Origin: Oceanospirillaceae bacterium
Lineage (GTDB): Bacteria; Pseudomonadota; Gammaproteobacteria; Pseudomonadales; Balneatricaceae
Assembly (NCBI GenBank): GCA_023954795.1
Contig: JAGSHA010000010.1
Coordinates: 1 to 28,126 of the forward strand
Direction of reading: 5' to 3'
Length of the DNA stretch: 28,126 nt
Part shown: in pieces, positions 15,777-23,198 of the stretch
Position numbering within the stretch: position 1 is the first letter of the stretch
How the letters are laid out: the number at the start of each line of letters is the position of its first letter
Position numbers and translations under genes: made by a program
Notes under the pieces: generated by a model
What the model was told of the DNA's origin: nothing
The model's database searches: none
The model's input: the letters and a program-made list of their open reading frames with translations, nothing else

Positions 15777-16997
15777 TCAGATCGGAATATCGTTAATACT
15801 CATAATCGCTACCAAAATTGACATGATGATGCCGGCGATCAAGATGCCTAACCCAACAATTAACACGGGTGTCAGAATCGACAGCGTGCGCTGGATCGCC
15901 GTCGATACTTCACGGTCGTAAACATCCGCAACCTTCAGCAGCATGCTTTCCAACTGGCCGGTTTCCTCCCCCACCTGAATCATCTGCAACGCCAATGAAG
16001 GAAACAAACCGGTCGCCTGCAAGGGTCCCGCTAAGTGCTTGCCCTCTTTCAGACTTTTTGTCGCTTTGTCGACCGCCTGCGCCATGCAGGTGTTCCCGAT
16101 GGTTTCCCGTGCAATTCCCAATGCACTCAGTAAGGGAACACCCCCCTGCACCAAAGTGCCTAAGCTGCGGCTGAATCGGGCCGTTTCTATACGTTGATTA
16201 ACACCCCCTATCAGCCAGAGTCCCAACCGTTTTCTATGCCACCATAAACGGAATTCGGGCTTTGTTAGCAGGTGCCGCCAATAAAAAAGGGCCATGATCA
16301 ACACCAATACCCCCCAGTAAAAATACGCCCGTATCCCCTCCGCTACAGCGATAACAATTGCTGTAGGCAGTGGCAGCGCCTGCCCCATGTCTGCAAACAA
16401 TGTCTGAAATTGAGGGACAACATAGGTAAGAATGATTAGCAGCGAAATGGCCGCGACGATAACCAGAATAATCGGGTAGATCAGTGCAGACAGCACCTGA
16501 TCCCGCAGGTGTTTACTGCGTTCAAGATAGGAAGCGAGCTGCTCTAGACCATTGCCTAAGTCGCCAGAGACCTCTGCAGCCTGAACCATACTGACGTAGA
16601 AATGAGAGAAGCTTTCAGGCACATCAGCCAACACACGAGAAAGCGGTAAACCGCGCCGTACACCGTCCTGAATCGGCTGAACCAGATCTAACAACTGCTG
16701 ATCGTCACTCACTTCCAGCATGATATCCAGCGCCCGATCAAGCGCGATCCCTGCCTGCATCAGGGCCGATAGTTGCTGGGTAAATACCAACAAACGCGTG
16801 TCACTCAGCCCCGCGCTACCCACGCGTGTATTAAGCAACTGGGTGATACTGAATCCTTTCTCCCCGGGTTCAACCGCGACGGGGATAAGACCTTTGGCCT
16901 GCAACTGATGGACGACGGTTTGTTCGTCTGCTCCCTCCAGGGAGCCGCTGCGTGATTCGCCATCGGCGGTAACTGCTTGATATTGAAAAAGAGGCAT
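15777..16997 (-). CDS. gspF: Type II secretion inner-membrane platform protein GspF
   Basis: It is 406 residues, the family length, starting MPLFQYQAVTADG. Two T2SSF domains are visible, each with the conserved FTxQLxxLMxAGIxLDRAL-type start (first near 80-100, second as FSRSLGTLVQGGVPLLSAL). Membrane segments lie near 172-196, 220-237 and at the C-terminus (about 370-400). The pattern VGEETGQLESML is typical. GspF anchors the GspE ATPase and the base of the pseudopilus. Its ATG lies 3 bp after the gspE stop, with GGAGG inside the gspE end, so the two are tightly coupled. Confidence 0.94.
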   Translation of the reverse strand: MPLFQYQAVTADGESRSGSLEGADEQTVVHQLQAKGLIPVAVEPGEKGFSITQLLNTRVGSAGLSDTRLLVFTQQLSALMQAGIALDRALDIMLEVSDDQQLLDLVQPIQDGVRRGLPLSRVLADVPESFSHFYVSMVQAAEVSGDLGNGLEQLASYLERSKHLRDQVLSALIYPIILVIVAAISLLIILTYVVPQFQTLFADMGQALPLPTAIVIAVAEGIRAYFYWGVLVLIMALFYWRHLLTKPEFRLWWHRKRLGLWLIGGVNQRIETARFSRSLGTLVQGGVPLLSALGIARETIGNTCMAQAVDKATKSLKEGKHLAGPLQATGLFPSLALQMIQVGEETGQLESMLLKVADVYDREVSTAIQRTLSILTPVLIVGLGILIAGIIMSILVAIMSINDIPI

Positions 16998-17000
16998 TGT

Positions 17001-18725
17001 CTATGCCTCCTGTGTCACACGAATGATTTCTTCGATACTGGTCGAACCCATCAACGCCTTACGGCAGCCATCCTGATACATCGTCCGCATACCCGATGCT
17101 TTTGCCGCTTCCAGCAAGACACCGGCGTCAGCGTGTTTTAACACCAGTCGGCGAATATCATCCGTCATCACAAGCAATTCAGTTATGGCGATACGTCCGT
17201 GATACCCACTGCCTCCGCACTGCTCACACCCGTTCGGTCGGTATAGTCGGGTGATTGGATGTTCTTTCGAACCCCGTAACCCCAACTCATCAACAATCTC
17301 AGGTAATGGTTCGTAAGCTTCACGGCAGTGGTGGCACAAGCGTCTCACTAATCGTTGACCAATAACTGCATTGAGCGTGGACGTCAGCAGGTAATCTTCG
17401 ACGCCCATCTCCAACAGTCGCGTCACGCTGCTAACGGCATCATTTGTGTGCAACGTCGACAGCACAATATGACCGGTTAATGCGGACTGTACGCAGATAC
17501 GGGCCGTTTCAAGATCTCGCATCTCACCGACCATGATGACGTCGGGGTCTTGTCGGACGATAGAACGTAATGCACTGGCGAACGTAAGGCCGATGGAGGA
17601 TTTCACCTGAATCTGGTTTATCCCTTCCAGCTGGTATTCAACCGGGTCTTCAACCGTAATCAATTTGCTCTGTTCTGTATTCAGTTGGCTCAGAGCAGTA
17701 TAAAGCGTTGTGGTTTTACCACTGCCGGTAGGTCCTGTAACAATTAACATACCGTGCGGTATCGAGAGTACAGTGCTCATCTGCGTCATCAAAAAATCAT
17801 CAAAACCCAGGGAGTCAAAGTCCAGTGCTACCGTTTCACGATCCAACAAACGCAATACAACGCTTTCGCCGTGCATGGTGGGTACTGTAGACACACGGAT
17901 ATCCAGGTCTTTACCTTGCAGACGCATCTCTACACGACCGTCTTGTGGTAATCGCCTCTCAGCAATATTCAATTTCGCCATGATTTTGATACGTGAAATC
18001 ACTGCGGGTGACATATTCACTGGCGGTGCTTCACCATTTTTTAGAACACCATCAATGCGATAACGGACTTTAAGCCAATTTTCAAACGGCTCTATATGAA
18101 TATCGGATGCACGTGCTTCCACTGCACGCTGGATAATCAGGTTCACCAGACGAATAACGGGCGCTTCACTCGCCATATCTTTAAGCTGTTCGATGTCTTG
18201 TTCGAGGTCTTGTTCGTCGGCGTCCACGCCGGCGAGAATATCCCCCATCTTGCTGTGACCTTCCCCATACAATCTCTCAATCGCATTATCCAGCTCCGTT
18301 GCCACACCTATTCGATAGTCAACGGTTTGTCCGGTGGCAACTTCTATGGCGGATACCGCAAATGTGTCCTGAGGGTCCGCCATTGCGATGACTAAACGTC
18401 CTTCAGCCTCATGGAGGGGCAACACGTGGTTTTCCTTCAGAAAGCGATATGAAAGCCGATCGCCCATAAATGGATCAGTAGGAAAGTCATGTGACTGAAC
18501 TAATGGCAGCTCATATATAGAGGCGAGTTGATTGGCGATGTCAGTTTCAGACACCAGTCCTAATCGAATCAGCAGCGATGCTATCGGCGTATCATCGCTG
18601 CTCGATTCCCGCATCTGCATCACACGGGAAAAATCGGTATCAGACAGGCATCCTGCGGCGACAAGCGCTTCGCCAAACGCCTGAGAATCAACTGCCAGTG
18701 AGGTCCCTTCAGATGAATTGCTCAT
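17001..18725 (-). CDS. gspE: Type II secretion ATPase GspE
   Basis: It is 574 residues from the ATG at 18725, chosen because GGAGGA (18733-18738) lies 7 nt upstream; an ATG nine codons earlier (18752) has no ribosome binding site. The N-terminal MshEN-type domain (about 15-150) interacts with GspL. The ATPase core has Walker A GPTGSGKT (331-338), an Asp box (LITVEDPVEYQ), Walker B DVIMVGE (395-401) and a His box (LSTLHTND). Four cysteines at about 464, 467, 500 and 503 (CHHC and CEQC) form the zinc-binding module of GspE. It powers pseudopilus assembly and is first in the operon, divergent from the dehydrogenase gene. Confidence 0.95.
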   Translation of the reverse strand: MSNSSEGTSLAVDSQAFGEALVAAGCLSDTDFSRVMQMRESSSDDTPIASLLIRLGLVSETDIANQLASIYELPLVQSHDFPTDPFMGDRLSYRFLKENHVLPLHEAEGRLVIAMADPQDTFAVSAIEVATGQTVDYRIGVATELDNAIERLYGEGHSKMGDILAGVDADEQDLEQDIEQLKDMASEAPVIRLVNLIIQRAVEARASDIHIEPFENWLKVRYRIDGVLKNGEAPPVNMSPAVISRIKIMAKLNIAERRLPQDGRVEMRLQGKDLDIRVSTVPTMHGESVVLRLLDRETVALDFDSLGFDDFLMTQMSTVLSIPHGMLIVTGPTGSGKTTTLYTALSQLNTEQSKLITVEDPVEYQLEGINQIQVKSSIGLTFASALRSIVRQDPDVIMVGEMRDLETARICVQSALTGHIVLSTLHTNDAVSSVTRLLEMGVEDYLLTSTLNAVIGQRLVRRLCHHCREAYEPLPEIVDELGLRGSKEHPITRLYRPNGCEQCGGSGYHGRIAITELLVMTDDIRRLVLKHADAGVLLEAAKASGMRTMYQDGCRKALMGSTSIEEIIRVTQEA

Positions 18726-18770
18726 CCAGATATCCTCCGATGCCAGAGTCATTAGAATACAAGAAGGGCC

Positions 18771-18787
18771 TTATTACTGTGTAATAA
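18771..18787. promoter_or_regulatory. Perfect inverted repeat in the gspE / dehydrogenase divergent region
   Basis: TTATTAC and GTAATAA arms (7 bp each) flank a 3-nt centre. It lies about 45 bp before the gspE start and about 160 bp before the divergent dehydrogenase. It may be an operator or a short leader hairpin. No known regulator is assigned. Confidence 0.35.
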
Positions 18788-18949
18788 CAGCCTTACACCT
18801 GTATATATTTTGATCGAAAAGCCTCTCTCCAATAATAGACCCAATTCTCCTGTTGCCAGAGACGTCGTCTGAAAATCTTTGATGAATTATTTAAAGCCTT
18901 ACAAATCTGATAGCATGCTGCGACCATTTGTCATCGCGAATTACAGGTT

Positions 18950-19801
18950 ATGAACAAGGACATTCTTATCACGGGTTGCTCAACCGGTATCGGCTACGAA
19001 ACCGCTCATTTACTGCGCTTACGCGGTTATCGCGTTTTCGCCACAGCACGCAAACCTGACGATGTGGAGCGCTTGAAAAAGGAAGGCTTTGCAGCACATA
19101 TTCTGGATTTGGACAGCACCGACTCAATCACACAGGCGCTCGATTGGCTATTAGAGCAAACCAACGGCAAGCTTTATGCTTTGTTTAACAACGGTGCTTA
19201 CGGTCAGCCAGGGGCCGTAGAAGATTTAACCCGTGATGTACTGCGTCAGCAGTTAGAAACCAACTTGCTCGGTTGGCATGAGCTCACCTGTAAGGTCCTG
19301 CCAATCATGCGCAAACAAGGTTACGGGCGGATCATTCAGAACAGCTCAGTGTTAGGATTGATCACTCTAAAATATCGTGGTGCGTATAACTGCTCTAAGT
19401 TTGCCCTGGAGGGTTTAACCGATACCCTGCGTCAGGAGCTTCACGGCAGTAATATCTTCGTCTCGCTGGTTGAGCCCGGTCCGATCACCAGCCAATTTCG
19501 CGTCAACGCTTACAACGCATTTAAAGAGAACATTGATACGGAAAATAGTGCCCACAAAGAGGTCTATGCTGCGGTCAATAAGCGCCTGTCGAAACAGGAT
19601 GTCGAGCGCGGAAACGATCCATTTACGCTGGAACCGGAAGCCGTTGTAAAACGGGTAATACATGCACTGGAAAGCAAGCGTCCGAAAGAGCGGTATTACG
19701 TCACCTTCCCTACGTACCTGTTTGCTTACCTGCGCCGTTTCCTCTCTGCTCGCTGGCTTGACCGCATCCTGCGTCGGGTGTCGGATGATGAGAATAAGTA
19801 G
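18950..19801 (+). CDS. Classical short-chain dehydrogenase/reductase, YbbO-like
   Basis: It is 283 residues. The Rossmann nucleotide-binding motif is TGCSTGIG (8-15). An Arg-Lys pair follows (ATARKPDD), which usually indicates NADP(H) preference. Further motifs are NNG at 80-82, Ser at 132-133 (NSSVLG), and the catalytic Tyr146 and Lys150 (YNCSK), then EPGPI. The sequence resembles Escherichia coli YbbO along its length, including ITGCSxGIG, RKPDDVER and a C-terminal YxVTxxT segment. YbbO-type enzymes reduce aldehydes with NADPH; the substrate here is unknown. The gene is divergent from the secretion operon with about 220 bp between starts and appears monocistronic. Confidence 0.88.
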   Translation: MNKDILITGCSTGIGYETAHLLRLRGYRVFATARKPDDVERLKKEGFAAHILDLDSTDSITQALDWLLEQTNGKLYALFNNGAYGQPGAVEDLTRDVLRQQLETNLLGWHELTCKVLPIMRKQGYGRIIQNSSVLGLITLKYRGAYNCSKFALEGLTDTLRQELHGSNIFVSLVEPGPITSQFRVNAYNAFKENIDTENSAHKEVYAAVNKRLSKQDVERGNDPFTLEPEAVVKRVIHALESKRPKERYYVTFPTYLFAYLRRFLSARWLDRILRRVSDDENK

Positions 19802-19887
19802 CACGCGCTGATACGTTGATTCTTTTGCTGTCAGGAGCTGCCGTACTCGGTAAAGCCTATGCGGCCTGAATAAGGCGCATGTTTAAC

Positions 19888-19934
19888 TGTAGGGCGCCTT
19901 TATAAGGCGCTGGTCACCTGAAGGAGACCCTACA
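19888..19934. repeat. REP-like structured repeat, copy 1
   Basis: An outer TGTAG/CTACA pair encloses two hairpins: GCGCCTT/AAGGCGC (7 bp, perfect) and a GGTC...GACC arm of eight positions with one mismatch. The arrangement is a three-way cloverleaf, as in dispersed extragenic palindromes of gammaproteobacteria. Confidence 0.65.
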
Positions 19935-20027
19935 AAGAATCGTTTGAGTGTAGCGTTTCAATGCCTGACCTGCGTATTCAGGTAGTTGGGCTGAGCAATC
20001 AGTTCTTCGAGTTCATTTGGTTTGAAC

Positions 20028-20073
20028 TGTAGGGCGTCTTTTAAGGCGCCGGTCGCATAAAGGCGACCCAACA
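20028..20073. repeat. REP-like structured repeat, copy 2
   Basis: It has the same orientation and layout as the copy 140 bp upstream. The first hairpin keeps pairing through a G-U (GCGTCTT/AAGGCGC). The second is GGTCGC/GCGACC-based with one mismatch. The outer arm has one mismatch (TGTAGGG/CCCAACA). Differences from copy 1 mostly preserve pairing. Confidence 0.65.
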
Positions 20074-20112
20074 AGGGCATCAGTTTATCCGTAATATTAC
20101 GGTTCCAAAACG

Positions 20113-20140
20113 AAAAAAGGCGATCCGAGGATCGCCTAAA
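20113..20140 (-). terminator. Terminator of prpE
   Basis: AGGCGATC (20118-20125) pairs perfectly with GATCGCCT (20130-20137) around a 4-nt loop. The A-run 20113-20118 becomes a minus-strand U-run. It lies about 30 bp past the prpE stop. Confidence 0.88.
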
Positions 20141-20165
20141 CTGAGCTAAGGGTTGGAACTTCGTT

Positions 20166-22058
20166 TTATGCGGAAACCAAACCGTGGCTTCCCATAATTT
20201 CTTGGATTTCCGGCAGAGACGCTGGATCATCGATAGTCGACGGGATTGTGTAATCCTTACCATCGGCGATCTGTCGCAGCAATTTACGCAGAATCTTACC
20301 GGAACGTGTTTTTGGCAGGCGCTGAACAACAATCGCACGCTTGAAGCAGGCAACTGCACCGATCTCCTGACGTACCAGGGCAACCAGTTCAGCTTCCAGC
20401 GCATCTTCTTCGATGTCTACGCCATTTTTCAGCAGGACCAAACCCACAGGTTGCTGACCTTTCAGCGGATCGTTAATACCGATAACCGCACACTCAGCAA
20501 CCGCATCGTGTCCTGCAACAATTTCTTCCATCTCACCTGTCGACAGGCGGTGACCTGCAACGTTGATGACATCATCGGTACGGCCCATGATGAACACGTA
20601 ACCGTCCTCATCTTTGTAGCCACCATCACCGGAGCAGTAGTATCCCGGGAACTCTGACAGATAACCGGTACGGAAACGCTCGAAATCGCCCCATACGGTT
20701 GGCAGACAGCTAGGAGGCAGTGGCAGTTTCAGCGCAATAGAGCCCTGCTCGCCCGCTGGCAGCTCATTACCTTCGGTGTCCAGAATCTGAACATTGAAGC
20801 CGGGTACAGGAACAGTCGATGAACCTGGCTTAGGTTCTTTCAGCTCAATACCTGTCATGTTGCCGCAGATTGACCAACCGGTCTCAGTCTGCCACCAGTG
20901 ATCGATGACTGGCTTACCAGTCTTCTCAACAGTCCAGTGGTACGTAGGTGGGTCAAGACGCTCGCCCGCCATGAAGATGGTTTCTAGCTTGGACAGATCA
21001 TAGTCTGCCAGCAGCGCCGCATCCGGGTCTTCTTTCTTGATTGCACGGAACGCTGTTGGTGCTGCGAACAATGCTTTACAACCGTATTCTGCACATACGC
21101 GCCAGAATGCGCCGGCATCCGGGGTACGAACCGGCTTACCTTCGTAAACAACCGTTGTACAACCCGCCAATAGCGGTCCGTAAACGATGTAAGAATGACC
21201 AACAACCCAACCCACATCCGAAGCGGCCCAGAACACATCACCCGCATCCATGTTGTAGATCGCTTTCATGGAGTATTTCAGGGCAACCGCGTGACCACCG
21301 TTATCACGCACAACACCTTTCGGCTTACCGGTTGTACCGGATGTGTAGAGAACGTATAGAGGGTCAGTACCTTTAACAGGTACACAGTCAGCTGGCTCTG
21401 CCGTTTCCATCGCCGTTGCCCAGTCGATATCACGACCTTCAATCAGCGTTGCAGTCACCTCTGGACGCTGCAGTACAACACATGCGTTCGGCTTATGAGC
21501 CGATTTTTCCATGGCTGAATCCAGCAGTGGCTTATATTCGATAACTTTGGAGATTTCGATACCGCAAGAAGACGTCACCACAACTTTAGGTTCCGCATCA
21601 TCGATACGTACTGCCAGTTCGTGTGGCGCAAAACCACCAAATACAACGGAGTGGATGGCACCCAGACGTGCAACCGCCAGCATCGCGACAACCGCTTCAG
21701 GGATCATCGGCATATAAACAACAACGCGATCGCCCTTCTCTACGCCCTGAGCTTTCAGAACGCCTGCGAATTTAGCAACTTCATCGCGCAGTTCGCGGTA
21801 AGTCAGCTTACGCTTAGTGTCGGTTACTGGAGAATCGTAGATCATGGCCAGCTGATCAGCACGACCGTTTTCTACATGGTAATCCAATGCCAGGTAAGCG
21901 GTGTTCATTTCACCATCAGCAAACCAGCGGTCAATGCCGTTCTCATCCTTGGACAAGATAGTTTCAGGCTTCTTAAACCACTCGATGGCTTCCGCCTTTT
22001 CACCCCAGAATGCTTCCGGAGTTTCGATGGACTTGTTGTACTCTGCTTGATAGGACAT
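20166..22058 (-). CDS. prpE: Propionyl-CoA synthetase (acyl-CoA synthetase, PrpE family)
   Basis: It is 630 residues, matching PrpE (628 in E. coli). The enzyme joins propionate (or acetate) to CoA via an acyl-AMP intermediate, feeding the methylcitrate cycle. It begins SYQAEYNKSIETPEAFW, like PrpE. It carries the AMP-binding loop YTSGTTGKPKG (238-248), ASDVGWVVGHSYIVYGPLL, WWQTETGW, GRTDDVINVAGHRL, and the C-terminal PKTRSGK, where Lys588 is the residue acetylated in related synthetases. AAAGGA lies 8 nt before the ATG. No other prp gene is nearby, so assignment rests on sequence resemblance alone; an acetyl-CoA synthetase with similar architecture is the alternative. Confidence 0.87.
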   Translation of the reverse strand: MSYQAEYNKSIETPEAFWGEKAEAIEWFKKPETILSKDENGIDRWFADGEMNTAYLALDYHVENGRADQLAMIYDSPVTDTKRKLTYRELRDEVAKFAGVLKAQGVEKGDRVVVYMPMIPEAVVAMLAVARLGAIHSVVFGGFAPHELAVRIDDAEPKVVVTSSCGIEISKVIEYKPLLDSAMEKSAHKPNACVVLQRPEVTATLIEGRDIDWATAMETAEPADCVPVKGTDPLYVLYTSGTTGKPKGVVRDNGGHAVALKYSMKAIYNMDAGDVFWAASDVGWVVGHSYIVYGPLLAGCTTVVYEGKPVRTPDAGAFWRVCAEYGCKALFAAPTAFRAIKKEDPDAALLADYDLSKLETIFMAGERLDPPTYHWTVEKTGKPVIDHWWQTETGWSICGNMTGIELKEPKPGSSTVPVPGFNVQILDTEGNELPAGEQGSIALKLPLPPSCLPTVWGDFERFRTGYLSEFPGYYCSGDGGYKDEDGYVFIMGRTDDVINVAGHRLSTGEMEEIVAGHDAVAECAVIGINDPLKGQQPVGLVLLKNGVDIEEDALEAELVALVRQEIGAVACFKRAIVVQRLPKTRSGKILRKLLRQIADGKDYTIPSTIDDPASLPEIQEIMGSHGLVSA

Positions 22059-22373
22059 AGCGCGGGTCCTTTCTCTGTCTTGTATTTATGTTATCTGCTG
22101 AAAGTAACGGGCCGTTATAGTTATTGTAGACAGTTGACCCGTTTGACTGAGGCTACTTTACCCGAACAGGATCACAATTTAACTAATACAAAAGGCTTAT
22201 AAGGGTGCTTATATCCAGCATCCATTAGGGCTACAGCCATTTTATTGACTTGAACCCTAAGACTAAGGACTGACAACAGATTGTCGACAATGTGAGTGTT
22301 TTATCAAGATTTTGCAGCGCAGCATGCGCTGAAGCTCAGAAATGACGGGGATTTGGCCCCAGATTGCAGACAC
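22059..22373. other. Non-coding upstream region of prpE
   Basis: No gene is seen in these 315 bp. The region holds the prpE ribosome binding site, an exact 12-bp palindrome (22280-22291) and a hairpin with 7-bp arms CAGCGCA/TGCGCTG (22315-22331). No clear sigma70 or sigma54 promoter could be picked out by eye. Confidence 0.4.
22280..22291. promoter_or_regulatory. Perfect palindrome ATTGTCGACAAT, candidate GntR/FadR-type operator
   Basis: The core GTCGAC flanked by T and A fits the GTM-(N0-1)-KAC operator pattern known for FadR-subfamily GntR regulators, several of which control organic-acid use. It lies about 220 bp before the prpE start. The link to prpE is inferred from position, and the distance is rather long. 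Confidence 0.4.
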
Positions 22374-22398
22374 AAAAAAGCCGCCCTAAGGCGGCTTT
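22374..22398 (-). terminator. Terminator of panD
   Basis: A 9-bp stem AAAGCCGCC/GGCGGCTTT (22377-22385 with 22390-22398) encloses a CTAA loop. The A-tract 22374-22379 gives a minus-strand U-run. It lies about 18 bp past the panD stop. Confidence 0.9.
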
Positions 22399-22415
22399 GT
22401 TAAAACTCTTTACGA

Positions 22416-22850
22416 TCAGATATCTTTTGGCTGTACCGGAATAGCTTCTTTCACACCGGTCAGCACATTGCGCTGATGAAGTTCTTCATCACTTGCGCCG
22501 ATACCACCATCTGCCTTCGCATTTTCGAAGTAACAGAGGGTTGGCTGGAAGTTATCTGCTTCCTGTTCATCCAGTTGTACGTATGAGCAGATGATCAGCA
22601 GATCACCTTTGCTTGCCTTATGCGCTGCAGCTCCGTTAACAGAGATGATGCCACTGTTTGCTTCAGCAGCGATGGCATAAGTAGAGAAGCGCTCACCGTT
22701 ATTGATATCGTAGATATGAATCTGTTCATATTCTCTGATGCCTGAACGCTCGAGCAGTACACTGTCGATTGCGCAAGAACCTTCGTAATGTAGTTCTGCG
22801 TGCGTAACAGTTACGCGATGCAATTTGGCCTTCAAGAATGTCTGCAGCAT
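22416..22850 (-). CDS. panD: Aspartate 1-decarboxylase proenzyme PanD
   Basis: It is 144 residues from the ATG at 22850, where homology begins (MLQTFLKAKLHRVTVTHAEL). The frame is open to 22907, but that part looks non-coding. PanD makes beta-alanine for pantothenate and CoA. The self-cleavage site Gly24-Ser25 (HYEGSCAID), which yields the pyruvoyl cofactor, is intact, as are FSTYAIAAE with Thr57 and Tyr58 and the ISVNGAAAH segment. The protein is about 18 residues longer than E. coli PanD: extra sequence (about KADGGIGASDEELHQRN) precedes the usual AIPVQ tail. The ribosome binding site is weak. It appears monocistronic, with no panB or panC beside it. Confidence 0.92.
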   Translation of the reverse strand: MLQTFLKAKLHRVTVTHAELHYEGSCAIDSVLLERSGIREYEQIHIYDINNGERFSTYAIAAEANSGIISVNGAAAHKASKGDLLIICSYVQLDEQEADNFQPTLCYFENAKADGGIGASDEELHQRNVLTGVKEAIPVQPKDI

Positions 22851-22953
22851 AAACCTAAAACCTGCGTTTGCTTTCCTGCCCCGGATCTGGCTCCGGGTTC
22901 CCCCCAATATTGCCTCCCCAACAGATCCGTAGATCCGTTAATGAGAAGCCCTG

Positions 22954-22983
22954 CTCTATAAAAGTCCCGATACTTTTATAGAG
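22954..22983. promoter_or_regulatory. 12-bp perfect inverted repeat with 6-nt spacer, upstream of panD
   Basis: CTCTATAAAAGT (22954-22965) and ACTTTTATAGAG (22972-22983) flank CCCGAT. It lies about 105-135 bp before the panD start. It could be an operator or a leader hairpin. No long T-run follows on either strand, so it does not look like a normal terminator. Confidence 0.45.
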
Positions 22984-22985
22984 TT

Positions 22986-23004
22986 CAGTGCACACTGTGC
23001 ACTG
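22986..23004. promoter_or_regulatory. 8-bp perfect inverted repeat next to the panD upstream hairpin
   Basis: CAGTGCAC and GTGCACTG flank a 3-nt centre, two bases after the larger inverted repeat. The symmetry suggests a protein-binding site. No regulator is assigned. Confidence 0.4.
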
Positions 23005-23181
23005 CTCGCCTCACCCATCATAAATTCCAAATATGTGGGTGGCGGTGCGCATGGTACTAAAAACACAGCCAAAATGAACTAGTCAATTTGGACAGTGATT
23101 TATCACACGTACACGCGGTCGCCAATTCTACCACCAAATTTTGAAAAAATAAGGGTAATCCTTAGAATTCTTACGTCGCAT

Positions 23182-23198
23182 TGGTGAAAATTTCACCA
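23182..23198. promoter_or_regulatory. Perfect 17-bp inverted repeat upstream of metH, candidate operator
   Basis: TGGTGAAA and TTTCACCA flank a single A, about 115 bp before the metH start. It contains TGAA and TTCA separated by 3 nt, whereas enteric MetR sites have 5, so MetR is only a loose possibility. Another regulator of methionine metabolism is equally possible. Confidence 0.4.

Larger units (their letters stand above)
19802..20112. other. Intergenic region between the dehydrogenase and prpE, holding REP-like elements
   Basis: No confident gene is present. It contains two copies of a structured repeat (19888-19934 and 20028-20073) and a perfect 14-bp palindrome (20089-20102). A 40-codon minus-strand ORF at 19958-20080 runs through the second copy (start MPLLGRLYAT, end YLNTQVRH). 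It reads plausibly as protein, but I do not recognise it. Confidence 0.5.

Noticed and set aside
22851..22907. N-terminal extension of PanD
   Set aside because: PanD must begin close to MLxxxLKAKLHR; the upstream codons show no homology.
23182..23198. MetR box upstream of metH
   Set aside because: The half-sites are 3 nt apart, not 5, so it is kept only as an unassigned dyad.
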